Shown: positions 9,430 to 18,533 of the stretch, piece after piece
Layout of the letters: every line of letters starts with the position of its first letter
Numbering within the stretch: the stretch's first letter is position 1
Assembly: GCA_943846735.1 (NCBI GenBank)
Contig: OX044364.1
Location: 310,001 to 374,000 of the forward strand
From: CAJQLB01 sp905479065
GTDB taxonomy: Bacteria > Bacteroidota > Bacteroidia > Flavobacteriales > Flavobacteriaceae
Length of the DNA stretch: 64,000 bases
Direction: 5' to 3'
The notes under the pieces: generated by a model
The model's input: the letters and a program-made list of their open reading frames with translations, nothing else
The model's database searches: none
What the model was told of the DNA's origin: nothing
Translations under genes and position numbers: made by a program

Positions 9430-9673
9430 AAAAGAAAAAGAGCTTCAAAATGTCATTGCATAAAATGGCAGTTTTGAAAGGTTGCATATATTCGAAAGTT
9501 GTTTCTAATAATGCAAACAAAGAAGCTAATCGCAAAGGCATCATACAATCCTAAATCAGTAACAGAATGGCATAATACTTGCCTTATATTAGTAACGAAA
9601 AGAAGGTTTACAAGCTATGTTAAGTCCGTACCAAGTCCGAAGAAAATTAAGTTTCATTTAAATTATTTATGTT

Positions 9674-10319
9674 ATGGGTAAAATTGCTCAAGGTATTTTA
9701 GGAGGCTTTCAGGTAAGGTTGGTAACATTATCGGTGGAAGCTGGAAAGGAATTGACTACATTAGAATTAAACCTTCAAGTGTAGCGAATCCAAGAACTGT
9801 GGGTCAAGTAAACCAAAGAACAAAGTTTACATGCCACTTTAGAATTTTTGCAAGCTGTAAAGACCTTTTATTAAGTTAGGTTATAAGTGTTTAGCTGTTA
9901 AGAAAACAGAATTTAATGCTGCAATGTCGTATGTATTAAATAATGCTATTAGGAGGTATTGCACCTAACTTTCGATTGATTATTCTAAACGCTTTAGTAA
10001 GTCGAGGAGGTTTATCTGGTGTGTTAAACCCAACGACTGATTTAGCAACTGCTGGAGAAGTAACGTTTTGATTGGGATGATAACTCTGCTGAAGGTAACG
10101 CAAATGCTACTGACAAGGCGATGTTATTGGTTTACAATCCATTCAAAAAAGGAATCCATTTCTTTACTTGATGGTGCAGACAGAACAGTAGGTTCTCAAA
10201 TTGTTCCAATCCCAACAACTTATGCAGGAGATACAGTAGAGCTATTTATGGCTTTTATTTCTGCTGATGGTAGTCAAGTATCAAACAGTATTTATTTAGG
10301 CTCTGGTACAGCTAATTAA
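9674..10319 (+). pseudogene. DUF6266 family protein, multiply frameshifted
   Basis: With about eight single-base corrections, bases 9674-10319 encode a DUF6266 protein of ~214 residues. It starts MGKIAQGILGGF and continues (S)GKVGNIIGGSWKGIDYIRIK, VANPRTVGQVNQRTKF, LVSRGGLSGVLNPTTDLATA, DDNSAEGNANATDKAMLLVY, ADRTVGSQIVPIPTTYAGDT and a normal end. Between indels the amino-acid sequence stays coherent. That is more like sequence error or very recent decay than old decay. The family's function is unknown. A strong terminator follows 21 bases after the stop. The 244 bases before it (9430-9673) hold no gene I can support. Confidence 0.7.
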
Positions 10320-10340
10320 TGCTTGGTGTTTTTATTTGGA

Positions 10341-10368
10341 AACCGCTCTTAATCGAGCGGTTTTTTTT
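10341..10368 (+). terminator. rho-independent terminator
   Basis: A perfect 8-base stem AACCGCTC/GAGCGGTT with a six-base loop is followed by a run of Ts. It serves the broken DUF6266 gene. Confidence 0.85.
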
Positions 10369-10900
10369 ATGCTATATTTGTTGCTCTATTTATTAATAGT
10401 TGTTACTAATCTTCTCTTATTATCCATTTTTTGTATGCTATTTGTTGCCCAAATACAATAGCACCAATGAATACAAGGGTAGTTAAATATTGTATTGGAA
10501 AGTAACTACTACAAAACAAACATTCAGAAAACATACTAAAAACAAATAAGTAAATTTATTAAACCAAACTATTTATAAAAATGATAAATTCAATCATTCT
10601 TCTTGTTCTTTTATTTCCTACAGTTCTATAGTGTCAAAATTTTAAATAACAAGGTAAAGGTGCTTTAATAAAAGTTGTTACAGGCAATTAGAAAAATCAA
10701 TTAAGTCGAAACTCACCAAACGTATCGGTGTTTTAATTAGTTTTGTGGTGATAGCCATTTATATATATTTTTCTTAAATAGATTAGAAGTAAACTTATTC
10801 CACTTGTATAGGTAGAAATTTACTTTTTACCTAGGTTGTTGTGATGATATGTTTAATTTGTAATGGTGGTTTTTAGTTTTTGTATTGGGGTCATTCTTTC
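10369..10900. other. intergenic region with small-ORF debris
   Basis: No intact gene is seen. Around 10580-10777 there are fragments of a hydrophobic reading frame (IGVLISFVVIAIYIYFS before a stop at 10775) and a short leader-like MINSIILLVLLFP in another frame. They could be the remains of a small membrane protein gene with frameshifts. The PUL regulator's promoter begins just after this stretch. Confidence 0.3.
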
Positions 10901-10903
10901 TTG

Positions 10904-10933
10904 TTGTGTGCATTTTAAAAGTTTGTATCTTTA
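10904..10933 (+). promoter_or_regulatory. promoter of the PUL sensor/regulator gene
   Basis: TTG (10904-10906), a 19-base spacer and TATCTTTA (10926-10933) fit the Bacteroidetes TTG-N19-TANNTTTG promoter with one mismatch. The start codon is 21 bases further on. A TTGGGGTCA motif at 10885-10893 lies just upstream and recurs before susC. Confidence 0.55.
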
Positions 10934-10954
10934 ACTTTTAATTAAAATAGATTT

Positions 10955-13759
10955 ATGTTATCAGTTACTAAATACTGCTTATTCACTTGTCTTCTTGTAG
11001 GTAACATGTTTGCTCAAGAGTTACCTCCAATAGACGTTTTTTATCCGGATGAATACGGTGGAGAAAATCAAAATTGGTCCATTTCTCAATCTGCTGATAA
11101 ATATATTTATGTTGCCAACGATAAGGGGTTGTTAGAATTTAATGGGGCAAAATGGCAATTATATCCATCACCAAACAACACGATTATGCGTTCGGTGAGA
11201 GTAATCAACGATAAAATTTACACTGGTTGTTACATGGAATTTGGTTTTTGGGAGAGCGATAATTTTGGACAATTAAAATATAATTCCATTTCACAAAAAT
11301 TAACCAAACCGTTGATCGAGGATGAACAATTCTGGAATATTTTGGATTTTGATGGCTGGGTATTGTTTCAATCACTCAATCGAATTTACATCTATAATGT
11401 CAAGGAAGATAATTTTAAGATTATTGAATCTGAATCTAGAATAACCAACATGTTTAATGTCGATGAAACAATTTATTTTCAAAAATTAAATGATGGTATA
11501 TACAAAATAGAGCGAGGTGCTGAAGAGAAGGTTTTTCAGAGTAATATAATCAATGATAAAATTTTAATAAACATCTTTAAAAAGGAGAATTATCTATTAT
11601 TACAAACCCAAGAACATGGTTTTTTTGTGTGGAAATCTGACAAGCTTTCTAAATGGAATATTCCTGCGGCTAAAACACTAAAAGATTTAAGTGTTTACAG
11701 CAGTATACAACTATCAGATGGGGGATTTGTTTTAGGAACTATTTCACAAGGAATTATTAATTTGTCTGAGAATGGGCGTATAAAATATTCAATAAGTAAG
11801 CGCAAAGGACTTTCAAATAACACCGTACTATCACTTTTTGAGGATGTAGACAATAATATATGGTTAGGTCTTGATAATGGTATTAATTGCATCAATATGA
11901 ATTCTCCGTATAAAATATTTAATGATGACAATGGGACTATCGGCACAGTGTATACGTCTGTTGCTTATGAGGGGAATTTATATTTAGGAACGAATCAGGG
12001 ACTATTTTTTAAACAATTAAACTCCAACAATAGTTTTAAATTTATCGAAGGGACACAAGGTCAAGTTTGGAATTTAATTGTTATTGACGACGTGCTATTT
12101 TGTGGGCATAACATAGGTACCTTAATTGTTAAAGGCGACGAGTTTAAAATCGTTGAAATGAGCGACGGGACATGGAATATCAGTAAAGTACCGAATCAAA
12201 AAAATTTACTCATACAAGGAAAGTATAATGGTCTAAATATTCTTGAGAAAGTAAATGATAAATGGCAATTAAGGAATAAAATTGACGGCTTTAAAAATGC
12301 TTCACGGTTTGTTGAATGGTACAAGGATACGGAATATTTTATAAATCATGAATATAAAGGCGTGTTCAGAGTGACTTTAAATTCAGAATTCACAAGCGTG
12401 ACTAACGTCGTAAAAGAAGTCACTGCGAAAAATGGTATTCATTCTAGCCTCATTAATTACAACGGTAACTTGCTTTACGGCAATCAAGAAGGCGTTTACA
12501 GATATAATTCTGAAAAAGAATATTTCAGTAAGGACTCTGTATTTAGTACTCTTTATAATTCCCAGAATTACATATCAGGAAAACTAATTAAAGATGGTGT
12601 ATCCAACAATCTGATTGGATTTAATAATAGTAGCATTAATTATTTTTCACCCGGTAAATTAAGTGATATTCCTAACTTGGAAAGAATTCCTCTTCCAAAC
12701 ACATTACGTATGAGTAAGACAGGTTATGAAAATATATCACGCATAGGTGATAATAAATATCTGTTTGGCACTTCTGAAGGGTATATTTTAATTGATTTGA
12801 ATAAATTCAAGACAAAAAAATATGAAGTAAGTATTACCAGTGTTTCAAAAGAAATTCTAAATAATCCAAAAGTTTTGGTAGAGTTGGTTGATGACAATGT
12901 ATTTGAAACAAATGAAAATAATATTGGTTTCTCTTTTGCTGTTGCAGAATTTGATAAATACCAAGAAGTTGAATATCAGTATCAATTAAAAGGCATATAT
13001 GATAATTGGAGTAATTGGTCTGCCAAATCTAACGAATTATTCAAAAACTTATCATTTGGAGAATATGATTTTAACGTAAGAGCTCGAATTAATGGAGATG
13101 AAACTGTCAATACAGCATCTTTCAGGTTTACAATAGCAAGACCTTGGTATTTAACAAAAGGAATGATTTCGTTATATATTTTAGCAGCACTTTTATTTTC
13201 TTTTGTCGTACATAGTTTTTATAAGCGCTATTACAGACGACAACGTGAAAAATTATTGGAAAAAGCAAAAAATGAATTAGAGCTAAAAAAATTAGAAAAT
13301 GAACAACAATTGATGAGCTTTAAAAATGAAAAGTTGAAAGATGATATAGAGAGTAAAAACAGGGAGTTGGCTTTGTCAACAATGAGTTTAATTAAAAAGA
13401 ACGAGTTTTTAAACACCATCAAAAACGAATTAAAAGACTTTCAAGATAATAAAGATCTCAAATCAGTTGTAAAGATTATTGATAAAAACATAAACAATAC
13501 AGATGATTGGAAATTATTTGAGGAAGCTTTTAATAATGCCGATAAAGATTTTTTAAAGAAAATAAAACAAAAACATGGGTCACTGACTTCCAATGATCTT
13601 CGTCTTTGTGCTTATCTTAGATTGAATCTATCCTCCAAGGAAATAGCTCCTTTGCTAAATATTTCTCCAAGAAGTGTAGAGGTTAAACGTTACCGTTTGC
13701 GTAAAAAAATGAATTTAGCCCACGAAACTAGCTTAACAAATTATATTTTAGAGTTGTAG
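10955..13759 (+). CDS. transmembrane triple-Tyr sensor with cytoplasmic HTH (PUL regulator)
   Basis: A 934-residue one-component regulator. It has a signal peptide (~1-20) and a long periplasmic region of beta-propeller repeats (for example NNIWLGLDNGINCI). A Y_Y_Y-type domain follows at ~640-727 (EVEYQYQLKGIYDNWSNW), then one membrane span (~737-757) and a coiled coil (~760-830). The C-terminal LuxR-like helix-turn-helix is at ~876-920 (LSSKEIAPLLNISPRSVEVK). It lacks the histidine kinase, ATPase and receiver modules of hybrid two-component PUL regulators. It therefore probably couples periplasmic sugar sensing directly to DNA binding. It stands alone upstream of susC in the same direction, which suggests that it controls the laminarin PUL. 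The ligand, probably a beta-glucan oligosaccharide, is inferred from context. Confidence 0.85.
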   Translation: MLSVTKYCLFTCLLVGNMFAQELPPIDVFYPDEYGGENQNWSISQSADKYIYVANDKGLLEFNGAKWQLYPSPNNTIMRSVRVINDKIYTGCYMEFGFWESDNFGQLKYNSISQKLTKPLIEDEQFWNILDFDGWVLFQSLNRIYIYNVKEDNFKIIESESRITNMFNVDETIYFQKLNDGIYKIERGAEEKVFQSNIINDKILINIFKKENYLLLQTQEHGFFVWKSDKLSKWNIPAAKTLKDLSVYSSIQLSDGGFVLGTISQGIINLSENGRIKYSISKRKGLSNNTVLSLFEDVDNNIWLGLDNGINCINMNSPYKIFNDDNGTIGTVYTSVAYEGNLYLGTNQGLFFKQLNSNNSFKFIEGTQGQVWNLIVIDDVLFCGHNIGTLIVKGDEFKIVEMSDGTWNISKVPNQKNLLIQGKYNGLNILEKVNDKWQLRNKIDGFKNASRFVEWYKDTEYFINHEYKGVFRVTLNSEFTSVTNVVKEVTAKNGIHSSLINYNGNLLYGNQEGVYRYNSEKEYFSKDSVFSTLYNSQNYISGKLIKDGVSNNLIGFNNSSINYFSPGKLSDIPNLERIPLPNTLRMSKTGYENISRIGDNKYLFGTSEGYILIDLNKFKTKKYEVSITSVSKEILNNPKVLVELVDDNVFETNENNIGFSFAVAEFDKYQEVEYQYQLKGIYDNWSNWSAKSNELFKNLSFGEYDFNVRARINGDETVNTASFRFTIARPWYLTKGMISLYILAALLFSFVVHSFYKRYYRRQREKLLEKAKNELELKKLENEQQLMSFKNEKLKDDIESKNRELALSTMSLIKKNEFLNTIKNELKDFQDNKDLKSVVKIIDKNINNTDDWKLFEEAFNNADKDFLKKIKQKHGSLTSNDLRLCAYLRLNLSSKEIAPLLNISPRSVEVKRYRLRKKMNLAHETSLTNYILEL

Positions 13760-13844
13760 GCATACAACATGTTAGTTTTTTAACCATACATTACCACAAC
13801 ATTTTGGTAGGTTTGGTTATATGAATGTCTTAAAGGGAAGTATT

Positions 13845-13852
13845 TACATTTG
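13845..13852 (+). promoter_or_regulatory. -7 box (TACATTTG) upstream of susC
   Basis: TACATTTG fits TANNTTTG exactly. A correctly spaced TTG is not evident. If used, the susC mRNA would have a leader of about 140 bases, long for this phylum and able to hold regulatory structure. Confidence 0.4.
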
Positions 13853-13930
13853 CGAAATCTTAAATTTTATGCATAATTTTTTTATAATTTGTGAATAAAA
13901 AGTTTTTTTCTTGATTTTGTATGATTTTTG

Positions 13931-13959
13931 TTGGGGTCAAAAACTTAAGATTTTCTTAA
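13931..13959 (+). promoter_or_regulatory. candidate operator region before susC
   Basis: TTGGGGTCA (13931-13939) repeats the motif found before the regulator gene at 10885. It is followed by the palindrome TTAAGA-TTT-TCTTAA (13945-13959). Both are 37-65 bases before the susC start. They are candidate binding sites for the locus regulators; there is no direct proof. Confidence 0.4.
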
Positions 13960-13995
13960 CCTTTTACTAATTTTATGGAAATCAAAAATTAACAA

Positions 13996-16900
13996 ATGAA
14001 AGGTTATATATCAACATTGTTGTTGCTGACGCTAGCTAGTTTATCTTATGCTCAAAGTATCAATGTCAAAGGTGTCATTCAAGATTCGGATTTAATGCCA
14101 ATTCCTGGAGCCAATGTCATCGTTAAAAACACCAATACAGGTGCCATATCAGATTTTGATGGTAATTTTGTTATTAATAACGTATCAGCAGGAGCCACGT
14201 TATTATGTAGCTATATTGGTTTCGTTACACAAGAAATAGTGGTGACGAATGAGGATAGTTTAGTGATTACTTTATTACCTGATGTTGCACAATTGGACGA
14301 AGTTGTTGTTATCGGTTACGGAACACAAAGAAAAAAGGAAATTACGGGGGCAGTCAGCGTCGTATCAAATGAGACCATTGAAGAACTAAAGCCAGTGCGT
14401 GTAGAACAAGCATTGCAAGGTCAAGTAGCGGGTGTCAATATTACTTCAAGTTCTGGTTCACCCGGGGCTGCATCCAATATTCAAATACGGGGAATTTCAA
14501 CAAACGGTGATAGTCGACCGCTTATACTAGTTGACGGTAATGTTATTGAAGATTTAAGTGTGATAAACCCCAATGATATCGAAAGCATCAATGTACTTAA
14601 AGACGCGACAGCAGGTATATATGGTGTACGAGCTGCCAATGGTGTTGTTTTAATAAAAACGAAAACTGGTAGAAAAGAAATGCCAACTACTATTGAATAT
14701 AGTGCTTACGGAGGTTTTCAACAGACTACCCGAAAAATTCCAGTACTCAATGCGTCTGAATATGCCTTACTTGCTAATGAGGCATTTGCAGCAGGTGGTC
14801 AGAGTCTGCCATTCCCGAATATTTCAGGCTTAGGTGTAGGAACAGATTGGCAAGATGCGATATTTGAAGATGCTCCAATTTTTAATCATGCCATATCTCT
14901 GAAAGGTGGAGGTAAAAAATCAGGCTTTTCAGTAAGTAGCTCATTTTTGACTCAAGATGGTATTGTTGGAAGAAAAAAATCCAATTTCACTAGATTGACG
15001 AAGAGTTTAAATTACAGTCTGGATATATTAAAAAATTTAAAATTTAACACGGGGATTTTATTCACGGCAACAAACAAAAAGAACTTACCAGAAAATGCTT
15101 TGGGTTCAGTACTATTTAATGCTCTGAATATGGATCCAACGAAACCTATCGATGGTCGTGCTATCGGTTTAGGGGGCGAGGTAATTAACCCATTAAGTCA
15201 GATTGGTGCTACCTACAACAGAACTAAAGTGAGTAAAATAGGAGGTAATTTTGGATTATCATACAATTTCTTGGATCATTTTACTGTGCAATCTAATTTT
15301 CAATTTAATTATGCTGAGGTAAAGGGACATATTTTTAACCCAATAACCGATTTCGGTTTACAAGATAATACAGATACGGTGTTTGACAGAGAGGTCAACG
15401 AAGTCATTGAATCATTCAATTACTTTAGAGATTATACGTTTGATGCCTTTATTAAATATGAAAATACGTTTAATGAAAATCATAATTTAAACGTGATGCT
15501 GGGTACATCCGTATTCAAAACAACCGGTAAATTTACAGGAGACAGAGGATTTCAAATTATCGATAACAGTATTTCCAACGCTACCATTGAGTTAGCGTCT
15601 GATGTAGAGGATTTAAATCAGGTTTTAGGAAGAGATCCTACCTTCGACTCTAGGCTTCTTTCGTATTTCGCGAGAGTACAGTACAACTTTAAAGGTAAAT
15701 ATTTATTGTCAGCAGTCATGCGAAGAGATGGTTCTACTAAATTTGGACCAGAAAATAAATTTGGATATTTTCCTTCAGGTTCAATAGGTTGGATAGCTTC
15801 AGATGAAAGTTTTTTAAGTGATAGTAATACGATTGATTTTCTGAAGTTTAGAGCGTCATATGGTATTCTTGGTAATGATAGAATTAGAGATTTTGGTTAC
15901 GTAGCGCTACTAAACGGTGAAGGAACTTATGTGTTAGATGGTCAGTTGATTTTCGGTACTGCTCAAGGGGCTGTCTCGAATCCAGAAATTCAGTGGGAGA
16001 AACAAAAAACGCTTGATATCGGAGTCGATATAAAGTTATTTGATAATGCAATTGATATAACGGCAGATTATTTTGAGAAACGCACAGAAGATTTATTAGT
16101 TGTCCCTCAGGTGTCAGGGTTGCTTGGTGTTTCGTCTCCAGGTTCTGGTGCACCGACGATTAATGCGGGGATCGTTGAAAATAAAGGTTTTGAGTTCGCA
16201 ATTGGATTTTCAAAACAACTATCAGATAATTTTAAATTTGGTTTAAGATACAATGTCACAACCATTGAGAATGAAGTAATTTCTGTTAGCTCAGATGGTG
16301 CTTTTCTTACCGGAGGTGGTTTTGGAATAGGCCAAGATCCCCCATCTAGAATGGAGGCAGGTTTTCCGATAGGATATTTTAGAGGGTTTAAAACTGATGG
16401 TATTTTCCAAAACCAATCTGAAGTGGATGCCTATCCAACCATTAACGGCGCTGTTCAGGCAGGAGATTTAAGATTTGTTGATATAAATAACGACGGTGTT
16501 ATTGATGATGATGACCGTACAGACATAGGAAATCCTTTACCATCAGCTACAATGGGTTTAAATTTATCGTTAGACTATAAAAATTTTGATTTTGTTGCCT
16601 ATGCTTTTGCTTCTGTTGGTAATGAAATTGTTCGCAACTATGAAAGAAACCAAAGACTAACAAACAAAACGACCTATGCTTTAGATAGGTGGCGTGGTGA
16701 AGGTACTAGTAATACAACTCCGAGAGTCACAACAGGAGCTACATCAAATACTTTATTCTCGGACTACTATGTTGAGGATGGATCATTTGTTAGATTGCAA
16801 AATATTCAGTTAGGGTATACCTTTTCTGATGGGGCTTTCAACAACAAAAATATCGATAAGCTGAGACTTTATGTTTCAGCGAGTAATTTATTTACGTTAA

Positions 16901-17019
16901 CCGAGTATCGTGGCTACGATCCAACAACTTCAAGTGGCGCACCAATTGGAGGAGGTATAGATCAAGGATTTTATCCAAATCCAAAAACGTTTCTGTTTGG
17001 TTTAAACTTAAAATTTTAA
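13996..17019 (+). CDS. susC: SusC/RagA-type TonB-linked outer-membrane transporter
   Basis: A 1007-residue outer-membrane importer for glycan oligosaccharides. It has a signal peptide (~1-19), a carboxypeptidase-regulatory-like domain (~22-100) and the SusC-typical LDEVVVIGYGTQ stretch (~105). The plug follows (SSGSPGAASNIQIRGIS, INVLKDATAGIYGVRAANGV, ~115-225), then a long beta-barrel ending in the aromatic-terminated strand FLFGLNLKF. It opens the import part of the PUL and is followed after 9 bases by susD. Substrate specificity for laminarin oligosaccharides is inferred from the GH16/GH17/GH30/GH81 enzymes downstream. Confidence 0.95.
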   Translation: MKGYISTLLLLTLASLSYAQSINVKGVIQDSDLMPIPGANVIVKNTNTGAISDFDGNFVINNVSAGATLLCSYIGFVTQEIVVTNEDSLVITLLPDVAQLDEVVVIGYGTQRKKEITGAVSVVSNETIEELKPVRVEQALQGQVAGVNITSSSGSPGAASNIQIRGISTNGDSRPLILVDGNVIEDLSVINPNDIESINVLKDATAGIYGVRAANGVVLIKTKTGRKEMPTTIEYSAYGGFQQTTRKIPVLNASEYALLANEAFAAGGQSLPFPNISGLGVGTDWQDAIFEDAPIFNHAISLKGGGKKSGFSVSSSFLTQDGIVGRKKSNFTRLTKSLNYSLDILKNLKFNTGILFTATNKKNLPENALGSVLFNALNMDPTKPIDGRAIGLGGEVINPLSQIGATYNRTKVSKIGGNFGLSYNFLDHFTVQSNFQFNYAEVKGHIFNPITDFGLQDNTDTVFDREVNEVIESFNYFRDYTFDAFIKYENTFNENHNLNVMLGTSVFKTTGKFTGDRGFQIIDNSISNATIELASDVEDLNQVLGRDPTFDSRLLSYFARVQYNFKGKYLLSAVMRRDGSTKFGPENKFGYFPSGSIGWIASDESFLSDSNTIDFLKFRASYGILGNDRIRDFGYVALLNGEGTYVLDGQLIFGTAQGAVSNPEIQWEKQKTLDIGVDIKLFDNAIDITADYFEKRTEDLLVVPQVSGLLGVSSPGSGAPTINAGIVENKGFEFAIGFSKQLSDNFKFGLRYNVTTIENEVISVSSDGAFLTGGGFGIGQDPPSRMEAGFPIGYFRGFKTDGIFQNQSEVDAYPTINGAVQAGDLRFVDINNDGVIDDDDRTDIGNPLPSATMGLNLSLDYKNFDFVAYAFASVGNEIVRNYERNQRLTNKTTYALDRWRGEGTSNTTPRVTTGATSNTLFSDYYVEDGSFVRLQNIQLGYTFSDGAFNNKNIDKLRLYVSASNLFTLTEYRGYDPTTSSGAPIGGGIDQGFYPNPKTFLFGLNLKF

Positions 17020-17028
17020 AAAATAGTT

Positions 17029-18516
17029 ATGAAAAACTTTAAAATTAAATTATTTCTTATTTCATTAATAGTGGTCTGCTCTTGTAGTGATGATTTTGTT
17101 AATGTAGAATCAGAAGACGAAAACTCAGAAAATTTCTTTAATTCAGAGCAAGATTATCAGGATGCATTAATAGCCACATATGATGCTTTACAATGGACGT
17201 ATTTAAACGTAATGTTGGGTGAAATAGCGTCAGATAATACCTTAGCAGGGGGAGAAAGTGCCACAGATGTTCCTGGTATTCAAGAAATAGATGATATGAT
17301 TCATACTCCTGTTAATACACAACTTCGTGACATATGGGGTTTTATGTATGGAGGGATTAATCGTGCAAATTTTATAATTGAGTTTCAAGATAAAACGGAA
17401 TTTGCTGATAAAAATGGGGTAATAGCACAAACACTCTTTCTAAGGTCTTATTATTATTTTGAACTAATCAAGTGGTTCGGTGATGTTCCATTTGTTGCTG
17501 ACAAAAGAATTCAATTTGGTGATCAATTTGATATCGATCGTACACCAAAGGCTGAGATTTATGCCCAACTTGAGCAAGATCTTATTTTTGCAATAGACAA
17601 TTTACCGACGGTTCAGGTTGAAACAGGTAGAGTTACCAAGGGAGCTGCTCAGGCTTTATTAGGTAAAATATATCTATATCAAGAAAAATTCACTGAATCT
17701 GCTTCGGTTTTAGAGTCATTAATTAGTAGTGCACCTTACAGTCTGTTATCAGACTACAGTACCCTGTTTGAGAACGATAATGAAAACAATGTTGAATCAG
17801 TTTTTGAAGTGCAATACACAGATTTAGAGGGTGCAGGATTTGGATGTTTACAATGTAGTGAAGGAAATGTAGCTGTTGGATTTAATGGAATAAGGAGTTA
17901 CAATGGCCCTTTATTTGAGTCAGGTTTTAGTTTTAATGTGCCTGTTCAAGAAGTTGTTGATGAATTTGAAGATGGAGATTTGAGGCTAGAGACTGCTATT
18001 TTGGATATCGAAGCTTGGTCTAATGAAACAGGGGCTACCTATACTGAAGGAAACGAACATACAGGTTTTTATAATAGAAAGTACATATCTCGTCAAGGTG
18101 ATACAAATATTGGAGATGCTAACCTAACCAATCCTAATAACTACAGGGCTATTAGGTTTGCTGATGTATTATTAATGGCTGCTGAAGCTTTAAATAGAGG
18201 TGGAATTGATGATGCAAGGGCTCAATTATATCTTAATCAAGTAAGAGAACGTGCTTTCGGAAACTCTGATAACAATGTTTTAGCGACAGGGAGTTCATTG
18301 ACAAATGCTATTTATCACGAACGTCGTGTTGAATTAGTCGGAGAGGGACACCACTTCTTTGATTTAGTAAGAACTGGAAGAGCAGCGCAAGAAATTGATG
18401 GGTTCATACAAGGGCAGCACGAATTATTTCCAATTCCTGATATAGAAATTCAATTAGCTGGAAATAGATGGTGTCAGAACCCAGGATATACAACGACAGC
18501 AACATGCTCAAATTAA
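17029..18516 (+). CDS. susD: SusD/RagB-type surface glycan-binding lipoprotein
   Basis: A 495-residue SusD homologue, the lid of the SusC transporter. The N-terminus is a lipoprotein signal with a Cys-Ser-Cys stretch around residues 17-19. TPR-like helices follow, with family-typical segments (SEQDYQDALIATYDALQW, FLRSYYYFELIKWFGDVPFV, ADVLLMAAEALNRGG, YHERRVELVGEGHHFFDLVR). The C-terminus has the usual ELFPIPDIEIQ end. It is translated directly after susC and acts as a complex with it at the cell surface. The length is normal for the family. Confidence 0.95.
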   Translation: MKNFKIKLFLISLIVVCSCSDDFVNVESEDENSENFFNSEQDYQDALIATYDALQWTYLNVMLGEIASDNTLAGGESATDVPGIQEIDDMIHTPVNTQLRDIWGFMYGGINRANFIIEFQDKTEFADKNGVIAQTLFLRSYYYFELIKWFGDVPFVADKRIQFGDQFDIDRTPKAEIYAQLEQDLIFAIDNLPTVQVETGRVTKGAAQALLGKIYLYQEKFTESASVLESLISSAPYSLLSDYSTLFENDNENNVESVFEVQYTDLEGAGFGCLQCSEGNVAVGFNGIRSYNGPLFESGFSFNVPVQEVVDEFEDGDLRLETAILDIEAWSNETGATYTEGNEHTGFYNRKYISRQGDTNIGDANLTNPNNYRAIRFADVLLMAAEALNRGGIDDARAQLYLNQVRERAFGNSDNNVLATGSSLTNAIYHERRVELVGEGHHFFDLVRTGRAAQEIDGFIQGQHELFPIPDIEIQLAGNRWCQNPGYTTTATCSN

Positions 18517-18533
18517 TCATAAACACCAAGATC

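Noticed and set aside
9499..9681. 60-codon open frame before the DUF6266 gene
   Set aside because: No recognisable features; it overlaps the DUF6266 start and lies in an indel-rich region.
10955..13759. Hybrid two-component system sensor (HTCS)
   Set aside because: The propeller and Y_Y_Y parts are similar, but no histidine kinase, HATPase or receiver motif follows the membrane span.
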